Shown: positions 17,513 to 25,066 of the stretch, piece by piece
Position numbering within the stretch: position 1 is the first letter of the stretch
Layout of the letters: each line of letters starts with the position of its first letter
Made by a program: the position numbers and the translations under genes
Source: VGJW01 sp035286125
GTDB lineage: Bacteria > Cyanobacteriota > Sericytochromatia > S15B-MN24 > VGJW01
DNA length: 64,000 bases
Assembly: GCA_035286125.1 (NCBI GenBank)
Contig: JAYKIS010000001.1
Coordinates: 11,821-75,820 of the forward strand
Reading direction: 5' to 3'
Notes under the pieces: generated by a model
Databases searched by the model: none
The model's input: the letters and a program-made list of their open reading frames with translations, nothing else
Told to the model about the DNA's origin: nothing

Positions 17513-18091
17513 CTCGGATCTCCCATCCGTCTCCAGGGTCGGGCCATTGTACCAGTCCTCTCCCGATGAAATCCCTTGGCCATGACGACCCGGACTGAAC
17601 CTTGGATCTTGAATATTTAATTAATAAATATCGTCGTAGTAGGTGGAGTGAATTGGAGGGAGAACACCTTCCGGGCCTTGCGTGGACTGACTTTTCGGGG
17701 AGGGGACAAGGGAGGGGCGACAGGGCTGGTTGTGCACCATCGGCATCTTCCACCGTCGCGTCCGCTCCCGATTGACTCCGTCTTCCCCTCCGAATGGCCC
17801 GGGAATTCCCCGCAAATTCACTCCGACCGGTGATGCGCGACCGATTCCTGGCCCACCAAGCATGTCGAGACTTTTCAACCAGATGGTGGAAAGTCGGCGG
17901 AAAAGGCGTCGTTGCTTGTGATCCGAGTCACGAACACAGACAACGGATTGTTTCGTGAAACACGGAATTCACTCCTGCTTCCCCTCCCGGGGCGCTTTTA
18001 TCCCGCAAGATTGTTGATACGGAGTGGTGAGGAGACAACTTGTTACATCCTGGAAATCCCCCAACTGCACCCATTGTTATCCCCTCCTTGA

Positions 18092-18110
18092 AAAGCACCG
18101 GGGGTGCTTT
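18092..18110 (-). terminator. Probable intrinsic terminator downstream of dnaA
   Basis: Eight-base arms AAAGCACC and GGTGCTTT flank a three-base loop. Read on the minus strand, the direction of dnaA transcription, the stem runs straight into TTTT. It lies about 230 bases after the dnaA stop and before dnaN, which would insulate the clamp gene from dnaA transcription. Confidence 0.5.
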
Positions 18111-18137
18111 CCGTGTCAGGTGCCTTCTCGGGGATCG

Positions 18138-18161
18138 GTGGAAAACCTGCGGGTTTTCCAC
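18138..18161. repeat. Perfect inverted repeat of DnaA-box-like sequence
   Basis: Ten-base arms, GTGGAAAACC and GGTTTTCCAC, separated by TGCG. Each arm contains a TTTTCCAC core differing by one base from the DnaA-box core TTATCCAC. The two boxes therefore face each other four bases apart inside the candidate origin. As RNA it would also fold into a tight hairpin, but no T-run follows. Confidence 0.6.
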
Positions 18162-18341
18162 ATGGCCGTGCAAGGGCTGTTCCTGACGCCTGATGGGGTT
18201 CGAAAGCCTTGAAAGCCAATCCCTGAGCGGCTTCGAGCGGGCTTGTCAAAAGTGTGTTCAAGGGCTGTGGACGTTCATGGTCCACTTATCCACTCCGGCG
18301 TGAAACTTTTCCACCGCCGTTGGCAGGACGCCCCGAAGGTG

Positions 18342-19661
18342 CTAGTTAAGGCCCGAAGCCACGCGACCGCGCAGATACATGATCTGCGCCGCAAGCTGGG
18401 GATCTTCCTCGAGCAGCGTCTTGATGGTCTTGACCCCATGCATGATCGAGGTGTGGTCGCGACGGAAGAAGCGACCGATCAGGTGGAAGCTTGATCCCGT
18501 CATGTCGCGGCACAGGTAGCAGGCGATGAACCGGGGCCGGGTGATGTCCTGGCTTCGACGCTCGGAGATCAACTCCTCGACGGTCACGTCATAGGTCTTG
18601 GCGACGATGGCCGTGATGCGCTCGATGGTGATGGGCTGGATGTGATTGGTGCCAAGCGCCTTGTGGGCCAGTTCGAGGGTGGGCGAGACCCGGTCCATCT
18701 CGGAGTACGCAATCACTCTCATGAAGGCACCTTCGAGGGCGCGAACGCTGTCATGGAACGTGCCGGCGACAAAGTCCAGCACATCCTCGGGCACGACGTG
18801 GCCACCCTCGTCCGCCTTCTTGCGAAGGATGGCGATGCGGGTATCGAGGTCGGGCGCCTGGATATCGGTCAAAAGGCCGGATTCGAAGCGGCTGCGCAAG
18901 CGGTCTTCGATTTCGGGCAACTGCTTGGGTGGTTTGTCCGAGGTGATCACGATCTGCTTGTTGGCCATGTGCAGTTCGTTGAACGTATGGAAGAACTCTT
19001 CTTGCGTGGCCTGCGTGCGCTCGATGAACTGGATGTCGTCGATCAGCAGCACATCCGTCTCGCGGTAGCGCCGGCGCAACTCGCGCATCCGATCTTCGCG
19101 GATGCCGTCGATGACCTCGTTCGTGAACGTCTCGCTCTTGACGTAACAGACCTTGGCCCTAGGGTTGGCTGCGAGGACGCGTTGGCCGATGGCATGCATC
19201 AGGTGGGTCTTGCCCATCCCCGTGCTTCCGTAGATGAACAAGGGATTGTAGGCCATGCCGGGCTTGTCGGAGACGGCAAGGGCCGCGGCATGTGCGAAGC
19301 GGTTGTGGGCCCCGATGACGAAGCTGTCGAAGGTGAAACGCGGGCTCAGGCCCACGACGCCAGGTTGTGGCTGGAGCACCTGCACGTTGGGTACCGCAGC
19401 CTGCGGTGCCGATGAAGGCACGCTGTTGACGCGGAATCGGACCTGGTAGCGCACGCCGTCGGAGGCCTCGTAGATGGACTCTTCAATGATGGGTCGGTCA
19501 GTCGATTGCTTGTCCGCGGAGTAGAAACCCGGGACTTCCAGCGTGAACTGGTCATCAACAACATCGACGCCCTTGCAGAACTGAAACGTGGAGTTGTAGC
19601 GCCCCGGCATCCTCATCTGGAGGAGCGGCAGCGTCTTGGTCCAGAGCTCGTCAGCCTGCAT
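18342..19661 (-). CDS. dnaA: Chromosomal replication initiator DnaA
   Basis: 439 residues. DnaA binds origin boxes and opens the duplex. Domain I spans about 1-75 (ELWTKTLPLL start). The AAA+ domain has Walker A GSTGMGKTHLM (145-155), Walker B VLLIDDIQF and the ERLRSRF-like DRLRSRFESGL. Domain IV ends with the signature area DITRPRFIACYLCRDMT and FFRRDHTSIMHGVK, where most bacteria have FGGRDHTTV. ATG at 19661 gives a normal domain I; the upstream in-frame extension to 19859 looks non-coding. No clear Shine-Dalgarno is seen. It diverges from rpmH across 347 bases. Confidence 0.96.
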   Translation of the reverse strand: MQADELWTKTLPLLQMRMPGRYNSTFQFCKGVDVVDDQFTLEVPGFYSADKQSTDRPIIEESIYEASDGVRYQVRFRVNSVPSSAPQAAVPNVQVLQPQPGVVGLSPRFTFDSFVIGAHNRFAHAAALAVSDKPGMAYNPLFIYGSTGMGKTHLMHAIGQRVLAANPRAKVCYVKSETFTNEVIDGIREDRMRELRRRYRETDVLLIDDIQFIERTQATQEEFFHTFNELHMANKQIVITSDKPPKQLPEIEDRLRSRFESGLLTDIQAPDLDTRIAILRKKADEGGHVVPEDVLDFVAGTFHDSVRALEGAFMRVIAYSEMDRVSPTLELAHKALGTNHIQPITIERITAIVAKTYDVTVEELISERRSQDITRPRFIACYLCRDMTGSSFHLIGRFFRRDHTSIMHGVKTIKTLLEEDPQLAAQIMYLRGRVASGLN

Positions 19662-20008
19662 GGGGTCGGGGTGGTCGTGGGGATCGGAAAGGGGGGAACC
19701 GGGAGGCTGTCGGCGTCCGCAAAGGCTCGGAGATCCGGTCCGTCCTTGTCCGGGCCGTTCTCCGGCGGGTGAAGCCGATGGTAACTCCGCTTCGGAGAGC
19801 CTGCCAGATCCCTTGAGGCCAGCGAGGGTGCCCGACATGCCCCATGATCGGCCAAGCACGCGAAGCCCGGGTCATTTCAAGGAATCTGCGGAAGGCCGGA
19901 GAAGCCTGTTCGGGCCTTGTCCGTATCCCGTCAGCGTGCTACTGTCATCCTGATTGTGCTTGGGCCACGTTAACCTACGGCTCATTTTCTCCCTGAAGGA
20001 ATCTCGAC
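19662..20008. promoter_or_regulatory. Divergent dnaA / rpmH control region
   Basis: 347 bases without a gene, separating the minus-strand dnaA from the plus-strand rpmH cluster. A plausible rpmH promoter is TTGTCC at 19917-19922 and TACTGT at 19940-19945 with a 17-base spacer. No good DnaA box or AT-rich run was noticed here, so I favour the dnaA-dnaN side for the origin. The dnaA promoter was not identified. Confidence 0.5.
19917..19945 (+). promoter_or_regulatory. Candidate rpmH promoter
   Basis: TTGTCC (19917-19922) and TACTGT (19940-19945), spacer 17 bases, lie 64 bases before the rpmH ATG. Four of six bases match each consensus box. It would drive rpmH-rnpA-yidD-yidC. Confidence 0.4.
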
Positions 20009-20152
20009 ATGCTCGCTCTTACGTTCCAGCATGGTGGCAAGAAGCGGAAGCGCGCCCGTACCCACGGCTTTCTGGTGCGCATGAGCACCAAGAACGGCCG
20101 TCGGGTCATCAAGGCCCGCCGGGCCAAGGGCCGTCAGCGCCTCGCAGGCTAG
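20009..20152 (+). CDS. rpmH: Ribosomal protein L34
   Basis: 47 residues, very basic. The sequence KKRKRARTHGFLVRMSTKNG and then RRVIKARRAKGRQRL is the L34 pattern; the usual family start MKRTFQP is replaced by MLALTFQHGG. L34 is a small protein of the large ribosomal subunit. GAAGGAATCTCGAC precedes the ATG. The TAG stop overlaps the rnpA GTG as TAGTG, the classical coupling of L34 with the RNase P protein. Confidence 0.95.
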   Translation: MLALTFQHGGKKRKRARTHGFLVRMSTKNGRRVIKARRAKGRQRLAG

Positions 20153-20538
20153 TGCTGCCGCGGACCCTGCGGCTCAGGGGCGGGCGCGACTTCGAGGCGG
20201 TCTATGCCTCGGGCAGGCGGTCGTCCCTTGCGCTTTTGGGTTGTCACGTCTTGCACGACCCCGACTCGGAAGGTCGACCGTCCCGCTTCGGGTTCGTCAC
20301 CAGTCGCAAGGTGGGCAAGGCTCACGTTCGCAACCTGGTGCGTCGTCGCATGCGGGCGGTCGTGGCCTCGATGCAGGCGGACCTGGCTCCCGGGGCGCGT
20401 GTGGTGCTTGTGGCACGGCCGGCTGCAGCCACGGCGACACAAGCCGAACTGGCCGTCGTCATCGGCAAGCTCCTGGTGCGCACGGGCCTGCTTCCGTCGA
20501 CGCCGGGGGACCCTCCCGGTAACATGACTCTTGCGTGA
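20152..20538 (+). CDS. rnpA: Ribonuclease P protein component
   Basis: 128 residues from a GTG at 20152. It binds RNase P RNA and aids tRNA 5' maturation. It has the opening LPRTLRLRGGRDFEAVYASG, then RFGFVTSRKVGKAHVRNLVRRRMR, which contains the conserved RNxxRRRxR basic helix (shown here only in part: VRNLVRRRMR). The chosen start overlaps the rpmH stop and gives a normal length; a longer reading frame upstream overlaps rpmH. It ends with a GTGA overlap into yidD. Confidence 0.93.
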   Translation: MLPRTLRLRGGRDFEAVYASGRRSSLALLGCHVLHDPDSEGRPSRFGFVTSRKVGKAHVRNLVRRRMRAVVASMQADLAPGARVVLVARPAAATATQAELAVVIGKLLVRTGLLPSTPGDPPGNMTLA

Positions 20539-20762
20539 ATCCCGAACGTTGGGTCCTGCGGGTCGTCCTGGTTCTGCTCAGGGGCTACAAGCTTCTGATC
20601 TCCCCTTGGCTTCCCCCGGCCTGCCGCTTCTGGCCAACGTGTTCCGAGTATGCTCATGAAGCCGTGGTCCGCCATGGTGTCCGCAAGGGTGTCTGGCTCG
20701 GGGTGAAGCGACTCGCGCGCTGTCATCCCTGGGGGCCCCACGGCCCCGATCCCGTTCCTTGA
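20535..20762 (+). CDS. yidD: Membrane-insertion efficiency factor YidD
   Basis: 75 residues. It has the family core LRGYKLLISPWLPPACRF, then PTCSEYAHEAVVRHG and the terminal RCHPWGPHGPDPVP (usual form RCHPxxPGGxDPVP). It is an amphipathic peripheral membrane protein thought to help YidC-dependent insertion. The start is GTG overlapping the rnpA stop, and yidC follows 24 bases later. Two of the conserved cysteines are visible. Confidence 0.95.
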   Translation: MNPERWVLRVVLVLLRGYKLLISPWLPPACRFWPTCSEYAHEAVVRHGVRKGVWLGVKRLARCHPWGPHGPDPVP

Positions 20763-20786
20763 TTTCCTCTTTCAGGTCACAGAACC

Positions 20787-21608
20787 ATGAATCCCATCGA
20801 TGCGCTGATCCAGAGCGTGATGATACCCATCATCAGGTTCTTCCATGGCTCGCTGCCGTGGCATAACTATGGCCTTGCCATCGTCTGCCTGACGGTCCTG
20901 GTCAAGACCCTGCTTTTCCCGCTCAATGTCAAGCAGTTCTCGAGCATGCGGATCATGCAGCGTCTGCAGCCGAAGCTTCGCGAGCTCCAGGAGGCACACA
21001 AGGACGATCCTGCGGCGATGCAGGCCAAGATGATGGAGTTGTACAAGGAGCACAACACCACGCCCCTTTCGGGTTGCATGCCCGTCCTGTTCCAGTTGCC
21101 CGTCCTGTTCGCCCTCTATGGCTCCTTGAACGACAAGAACCTGATCGCCAGCATCAAGGCGGCGGCGGATTCGGAGAGCAGCTTCCTGTTCATCCGCGAC
21201 CTGCTGGCCGTCGGCATCAAGACCGGGTCGACCCTGCATTGGGACAACATCGCGCTCATCGCTATCTTCGCGTTTACCAGCTGGATGACGCAGAAGATGA
21301 TGATGACGAACCCCAACGATCCCTTCCAGCGGCAGATGCTGTTCATGTCGCCGCTGATGGCACCGCTCTTCGGCTATCTGATGCCGTCGGGCGTCCTCCT
21401 CTACATCGTCGTGTCGGGCTTGGTCACCATCGTCCAGTACACGTATCTGCTCAGGCGCTTTCCGCCTGACCCGTCCCTGGCGACCCAGACGACCTTCGGT
21501 CCCGGCTTCGGCATGCCCAAGCCCGGCGCTCCGGGCGTCGTGGACGTCAAGGCCGAGCCCGCACCCGGTCCCAATCGTGCCCAGCGTCGTCACGGAGGTG
21601 CTTCATGA
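20787..21608 (+). CDS. yidC: Membrane protein insertase YidC (short Oxa1-type)
   Basis: 273 residues with about five membrane segments. The core carries LTVLVKTLLFPLNVKQ, the cytoplasmic hairpin with LQPKLRELQEAHKDDP, and GCMPVLFQLPVLFALYGSL. The positively charged groove residue is not certain: the family arginine position appears to hold lysine (VKTLLFP). It lacks the large periplasmic domain of proteobacterial YidC and so resembles Gram-positive and cyanobacterial forms. The C-terminus is a Pro/Gly-rich tail ending NRAQRRHGGAS. It overlaps khpB by four bases. Confidence 0.95.
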   Translation: MNPIDALIQSVMIPIIRFFHGSLPWHNYGLAIVCLTVLVKTLLFPLNVKQFSSMRIMQRLQPKLRELQEAHKDDPAAMQAKMMELYKEHNTTPLSGCMPVLFQLPVLFALYGSLNDKNLIASIKAAADSESSFLFIRDLLAVGIKTGSTLHWDNIALIAIFAFTSWMTQKMMMTNPNDPFQRQMLFMSPLMAPLFGYLMPSGVLLYIVVSGLVTIVQYTYLLRRFPPDPSLATQTTFGPGFGMPKPGAPGVVDVKAEPAPGPNRAQRRHGGAS

Positions 21609-22201
21609 CCGCATCCACCATCCCAGCTCCCTTGGCCCAGGCCCGGGATTGGCTGGTCCAGACCCTTCGGGCGATGGGCTTCGACCTTGCGGTGACGGCC
21701 TCCGTGACCGAGGAAGGGCCGCTCCTTCACATCGTCGACCATTCTGATTCCGCCATGTTGATCGGGGCTCGGGGCCAGACTCTGGATGCCTTCCAGGTCT
21801 TGGCGAACACGATGTTTCCCACTGAGGACGGCGAGCGTATTCGCGTCGATTGTGGCGACTATCGCGCCCGCCAGCAGGCAAGGCTTGCCGAGCAGGTCGC
21901 GAACGCTGCGGCAGAGGCACTCGAGCGCCAGGAAGGCGTCTGCCTGCCGCCGATGCACGCGGCGGACCGCAAGAAGGTCCACGACCTTGCCAAGGAGCAT
22001 GCGGGCGTCGGCACGCTGTCCGTCGGCGAGGAGCCGGCACGTGCCGTCGTGATCAGCCCCCTCGATGCAGATGGCAAGCCCATGCCCTACGACGGTCCGC
22101 TGCCCCAGCTGCCCCAGCGTGGGCGGGGTGGTCGCGGACCCGGCGGTCGTGATCGTGATCGCGATCGCGGCCGTCGTGGCGGGGGGCGCGATCGCGGCTG
22201 A
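21605..22201 (+). CDS. khpB: RNA-binding protein KhpB/Jag (KH and R3H domains)
   Basis: 198 residues. A KH-like domain (about 10-85) has a GARG turn in LIGARGQTLDAFQVLAN. An R3H domain (about 85-150) contains the motif around MHAADRKKVHDLAKEH, compare RxxxH. It lacks the N-terminal Jag-N domain. The last 30 residues form an Arg/Gly/Asp-rich tail of RGGR and DRDR units, likely disordered and RNA-binding. The conserved position after yidC supports the call. In other bacteria KhpA/KhpB affect sRNA binding and cell division. Confidence 0.9.
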   Translation: MTASTIPAPLAQARDWLVQTLRAMGFDLAVTASVTEEGPLLHIVDHSDSAMLIGARGQTLDAFQVLANTMFPTEDGERIRVDCGDYRARQQARLAEQVANAAAEALERQEGVCLPPMHAADRKKVHDLAKEHAGVGTLSVGEEPARAVVISPLDADGKPMPYDGPLPQLPQRGRGGRGPGGRDRDRDRGRRGGGRDRG

Positions 22202-22210
22202 CGCTGCCCC

Positions 22211-23557
22211 ATGGCGGAGACCATCGCGGCACGTGTGACGCCTCCCGGACAGGGTGGGGTCGGCATCGTTCGGGTCTCCGGTCCTGAGGCCTGGTCGGTC
22301 GCCCGTAAGGTTTTCCGGCCCCGTGGCGAGGGACTGGACCGGACGCGTCGCGGCATGGCCCTCGGGGCCCTGGTTTCGCCACGGGATGGCGCCCTGATCG
22401 ACGAGGTGCTGGCGCTGTGGTTTCCTGCACCGCGCAGCTACACGACGGAGGATGTCCTCGAGATCCAGGGGCATGGCGGCGTGATGGTGCAGGGGCGCGT
22501 GCTCGAGGCGGTCCTTGCGGCCGGGGCAGTCCCGGCCAGTCCCGGTGCCTTCACGCGGCGGGCATTCCTGGGGGGGCGCCTCGACCTGATGCAGGCCGAA
22601 GCGGTCCATGACCTCATCACGGCACCGGGGGATCGCGCTCTTGAAGCGGCACTCCGTCAGATGGACGGGGCACTCTCCCGGATGGTGGCCGCGGCACGCG
22701 AGGTTGTCATGCAGGCGGTGGCTGCTCTGGAGGGCAGCCTTGACTTTCCGGACGAGGTCCCGGATGCCGGTCGGCTCGAGGGCTTGCTCGCGACCATCCG
22801 GAGAGATCTGGCCGGTCTTGCCGGCACCGCAGGGGCCGGCCTTCGTGCGCGGGAGGGGTTGGACATCGTCCTCCTGGGCCGCCCGAACGCGGGCAAGTCG
22901 TCGCTGCTCAACGCCCTGCTCGGCGAGGAACGGGTTCTGGTCGACGACCGGCCCGGGACCACGCGGGATCGCATCGATGCCTTGTTGAGCGTGGGTGGCT
23001 ATCCCGTCCGCCTCATCGACACGGCGGGTCTGCGCGAGGCGACGGAGGCACTCGAGGCCCGGGGCATCGCCATGGCACGCGACGTGGCACTTCGAGCTCC
23101 CATGCGCCTGTGGCTGGCCGGCGTAGATGAGATGGCTCCTTGGCCGTGGGAAGAGCCCGACGCTCCGGCCTTCGCGTCTGGTCTCGACCTCGTGATTCGG
23201 ACCAAGGCGGATATCCTGCCCGAAGGCGCCGTTCATGCCGGCCCCGGTGACGTCCTGATTTCGGCGCGGACGGGCGAGGGCCTGGATGACCTGCGTCGTG
23301 CCATCGTCGCGCGGATCGAACCGCAGGAGGAACGGCTGGGTCACGGCGTACTGGTGGACGCCCGTCACCGTGCGGTCCTCGAGCGGGCGATGGACTGCCT
23401 CGACGAGGCACTGGGCCTCGTTGCCGAGGGCTGGCCCGTCGACCTGGTGCTGCTGCCGATGAAGCGCGCGGCCCTGGAACTCGGGACGCTTACGGGAGCC
23501 GAGTTCAACGAGGACCTGCTCGATCAGGTTTTCGGAAAGTTCTGCATCGGCAAGTAG
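22211..23557 (+). CDS. mnmE: tRNA modification GTPase MnmE
   Basis: 448 residues. With MnmG it installs the cmnm5 group on U34 of certain tRNAs. The folate-binding N-domain starts IAARVTPPGQGGVGIVRVSG. The helical domain carries an inserted G domain with G1 GRPNAGKSSLLNAL, the DDRPGTTRD switch, G3 DTAGLRE and a G4 motif reading TKAD where NKxD is usual. It ends FGKFCIGK, the typical terminus with the catalytic cysteine. It closes the rpmH cluster; no mnmG follows. Confidence 0.96.
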   Translation: MAETIAARVTPPGQGGVGIVRVSGPEAWSVARKVFRPRGEGLDRTRRGMALGALVSPRDGALIDEVLALWFPAPRSYTTEDVLEIQGHGGVMVQGRVLEAVLAAGAVPASPGAFTRRAFLGGRLDLMQAEAVHDLITAPGDRALEAALRQMDGALSRMVAAAREVVMQAVAALEGSLDFPDEVPDAGRLEGLLATIRRDLAGLAGTAGAGLRAREGLDIVLLGRPNAGKSSLLNALLGEERVLVDDRPGTTRDRIDALLSVGGYPVRLIDTAGLREATEALEARGIAMARDVALRAPMRLWLAGVDEMAPWPWEEPDAPAFASGLDLVIRTKADILPEGAVHAGPGDVLISARTGEGLDDLRRAIVARIEPQEERLGHGVLVDARHRAVLERAMDCLDEALGLVAEGWPVDLVLLPMKRAALELGTLTGAEFNEDLLDQVFGKFCIGK

Positions 23558-23712
23558 AAGGTGCAAGCGTCACAACCGTTGCGATACGGTTAATTCGTCG
23601 TGACCCAAGCCACAACGGAGCACCCGCTGTGGAGGTATCCTCCGAAAGTCATCCCCCGGATGGCATGTCCTGACAATTGACGTTCCGCCTTAGGGTTTCG
23701 GGCAAGCGGTCC

Positions 23713-23735
23713 TTCACGAAACGCAAGTTCGTGAA
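23713..23735. repeat. Inverted repeat upstream of the sigma-factor gene
   Basis: Eight-base arms TTCACGAA and TTCGTGAA, perfectly complementary, are separated by seven bases. The site lies about 90-110 bases before the sigma-factor start, so it could be an operator. No promoter pair fits it well, and the arms have no T-run after them, so a terminator for mnmE is less likely. Confidence 0.35.
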
Positions 23736-23825
23736 CCGTGCCTGACGCACACCGCTCCTGCTAGGATCGGCTTTGGTGGGCTGGCTGGGGCTGGGTCTCG
23801 AAGGCCCGGACTGCGGAGGTTCGGC

Positions 23826-24587
23826 GTGGAGAAGACCCGCAAGTGGGCCAAGACCTCGGAAGAGAGGGAAGCCCTTGTGCTGGAGTACCTGCCGCTGGTC
23901 CGCAAGATTGCGCGAGGCCTGGCGCGTCGCAGCACGGACCCCATCGAGGACTTGATCCAGGTCGGTTCGATCGGCCTGCTCGAGGCTATCGATCGCTACG
24001 AGTACGGTCACAATACCGAGTTCAAGACCTTTGCGGTGCATTACATCACGGGCCACATCCGCCACTACCTGCGGGATCGCCAGAGCCTGATGAGGGGCCC
24101 TCGTGCCCTGCAGGAGCTCTCCTACAGGCTCTCTCAGGTCACGATGGCCTTGTCGCATCAGCTTGGCCGGGATCCGACGGACGCCGAACTGGCAGCCCAG
24201 CTCGACATTCCCGTCAAGCAGATCGACGAAGTCAAGCAGTACGACAATCGGGTCTCGGTCTACTGGCTGGATCAGGAGACACGGTCTGACGAGGACGACT
24301 CGCGCAGCCTGCTCGAGACCCTGCAGGATCCGCGCAGCCATCGCGTCACGCAGGATGACCAGGACGAGAAGCTCACGCTTCGGGATGCCATCGCGTTGTT
24401 GTCCCGCCAACAGCAGGAACTGCTCGAGATGCGGTACTTCCATGACATGACCCAAGCCGAGGTCGCCCGACGCCTGGGGGTCAGCCAGATGGAGATCTGC
24501 CGCCGCCTCAAGCGTGCCATCAAGCAGTTGCATACCATCATGCAGGTCAGCCCTGCCGGTCAGGCCGGTCTCGCCGACCTGCGCTGA
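23826..24587 (+). CDS. RNA polymerase sigma factor, group 3 (SigF/SigB/WhiG-like)
   Basis: 253 residues. Region 2 is clear: YLPLVRKIARGLARR, DLIQVGSIGLLEAIDRYE and FKTFAVHYITGHIRHYLRD. Region 3 follows (LSHQLGRDPTDAELAAQL), then region 4 with a helix-turn-helix in MTQAEVARRLGVSQMEICRR. Region 1 is absent, as in group 3 factors for stress, motility or sporulation-like programmes. The start is GTG with GGAGG seven bases upstream. The next gene converges, so it is monocistronic. No anti-sigma factor is adjacent, and its regulon cannot be inferred. It is distinct from rpoD at the right edge. Confidence 0.93.
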   Translation: MEKTRKWAKTSEEREALVLEYLPLVRKIARGLARRSTDPIEDLIQVGSIGLLEAIDRYEYGHNTEFKTFAVHYITGHIRHYLRDRQSLMRGPRALQELSYRLSQVTMALSHQLGRDPTDAELAAQLDIPVKQIDEVKQYDNRVSVYWLDQETRSDEDDSRSLLETLQDPRSHRVTQDDQDEKLTLRDAIALLSRQQQELLEMRYFHDMTQAEVARRLGVSQMEICRRLKRAIKQLHTIMQVSPAGQAGLADLR

Positions 24588-24598
24588 GCCTCTGGCCC

Positions 24599-25066
24599 TC
24601 AGAGGCCGATGCGGATGATTGCCGACGCGCCCCAGGCCCTGCCGGTGGCGCCGCCCAGAAGATTGTTCATCTCCGGGTCGGGCAAGCCCCAGACGGAGCC
24701 TTCGAGGTCGAGCAAGCCCAGAAGGGCGAAGCGCCCTCCGGCCACGAGGCCGTAGGCCCCGGGCATGTTGCGGACTGGTGCGGGTCCTACGGGAAACCAT
24801 TGGTGGGCCGTGACGCCGGCCATCGTCGTGATGGGACCGAGCGGCACCTCGAGCACCAGGTCGCCCCGCGCGCCCACGGAGTGCCACGCCTCGGTGCCCG
24901 TCAGGGCATTCCAGCGTGCATAGCCGCCCTGGATCTTGAGGGCGAGAGGGCCCACGGGCCCCCCGACCCACATGATGGGTACCTGTACCGAACGCGCCTG
25001 CACGGGTTCGTCGGCCACGCGGGTCTCGATGACCTGTCCGCCTACGGGAAGCGTGTAGAGGCTCAT
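24599..25066 (-). CDS. Unidentified small beta-rich protein coupled to REC-PilZ gene
   Basis: 155 residues that I do not recognise. It alternates hydrophobic and polar residues (QVPIMWVGGPVGPLALKIQG, LVLEVPLGPITTMAGV) and ends in a glycine-rich SAIIRIGL, like a short membrane-barrel or sandwich, but there is no signal peptide. The ATG overlaps the stop of the upstream response-regulator gene as ATGA, so they are probably co-translated. Similar barrel-like proteins appear at 34000-35100 and 54836-57625 in this window. Confidence 0.55.
   Translation of the reverse strand: MSLYTLPVGGQVIETRVADEPVQARSVQVPIMWVGGPVGPLALKIQGGYARWNALTGTEAWHSVGARGDLVLEVPLGPITTMAGVTAHQWFPVGPAPVRNMPGAYGLVAGGRFALLGLLDLEGSVWGLPDPEMNNLLGGATGRAWGASAIIRIGL

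Larger units (their letters stand above)
17513..18341 (+). other. Candidate oriC region between dnaA and dnaN
   Basis: 829 bases with no convincing gene, much less GC-rich than the flanks in places. Near 17611-17632 there is an AT-only run (gaatatttaattaataaata), a possible unwinding element. The dnaA-proximal part holds DnaA-box-like 9-mers: TTATCCACT at 18286-18294 (one mismatch to TTATCCACA), TTTTCCACA at 18154-18162, TTTTCCACC at 18307-18315, and an inverted copy of TTTTCCACC at 18138-18146. Location between dnaA and dnaN is a classic bacterial origin position. Strand is arbitrary. A GC-skew shift and more complete box mapping would be needed to be certain. Confidence 0.65.

Noticed and set aside
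23590..23615. Possible terminator after mnmE (AACCGT and ACGGTT arms)
   Set aside because: Only six base pairs and no T-run follows.
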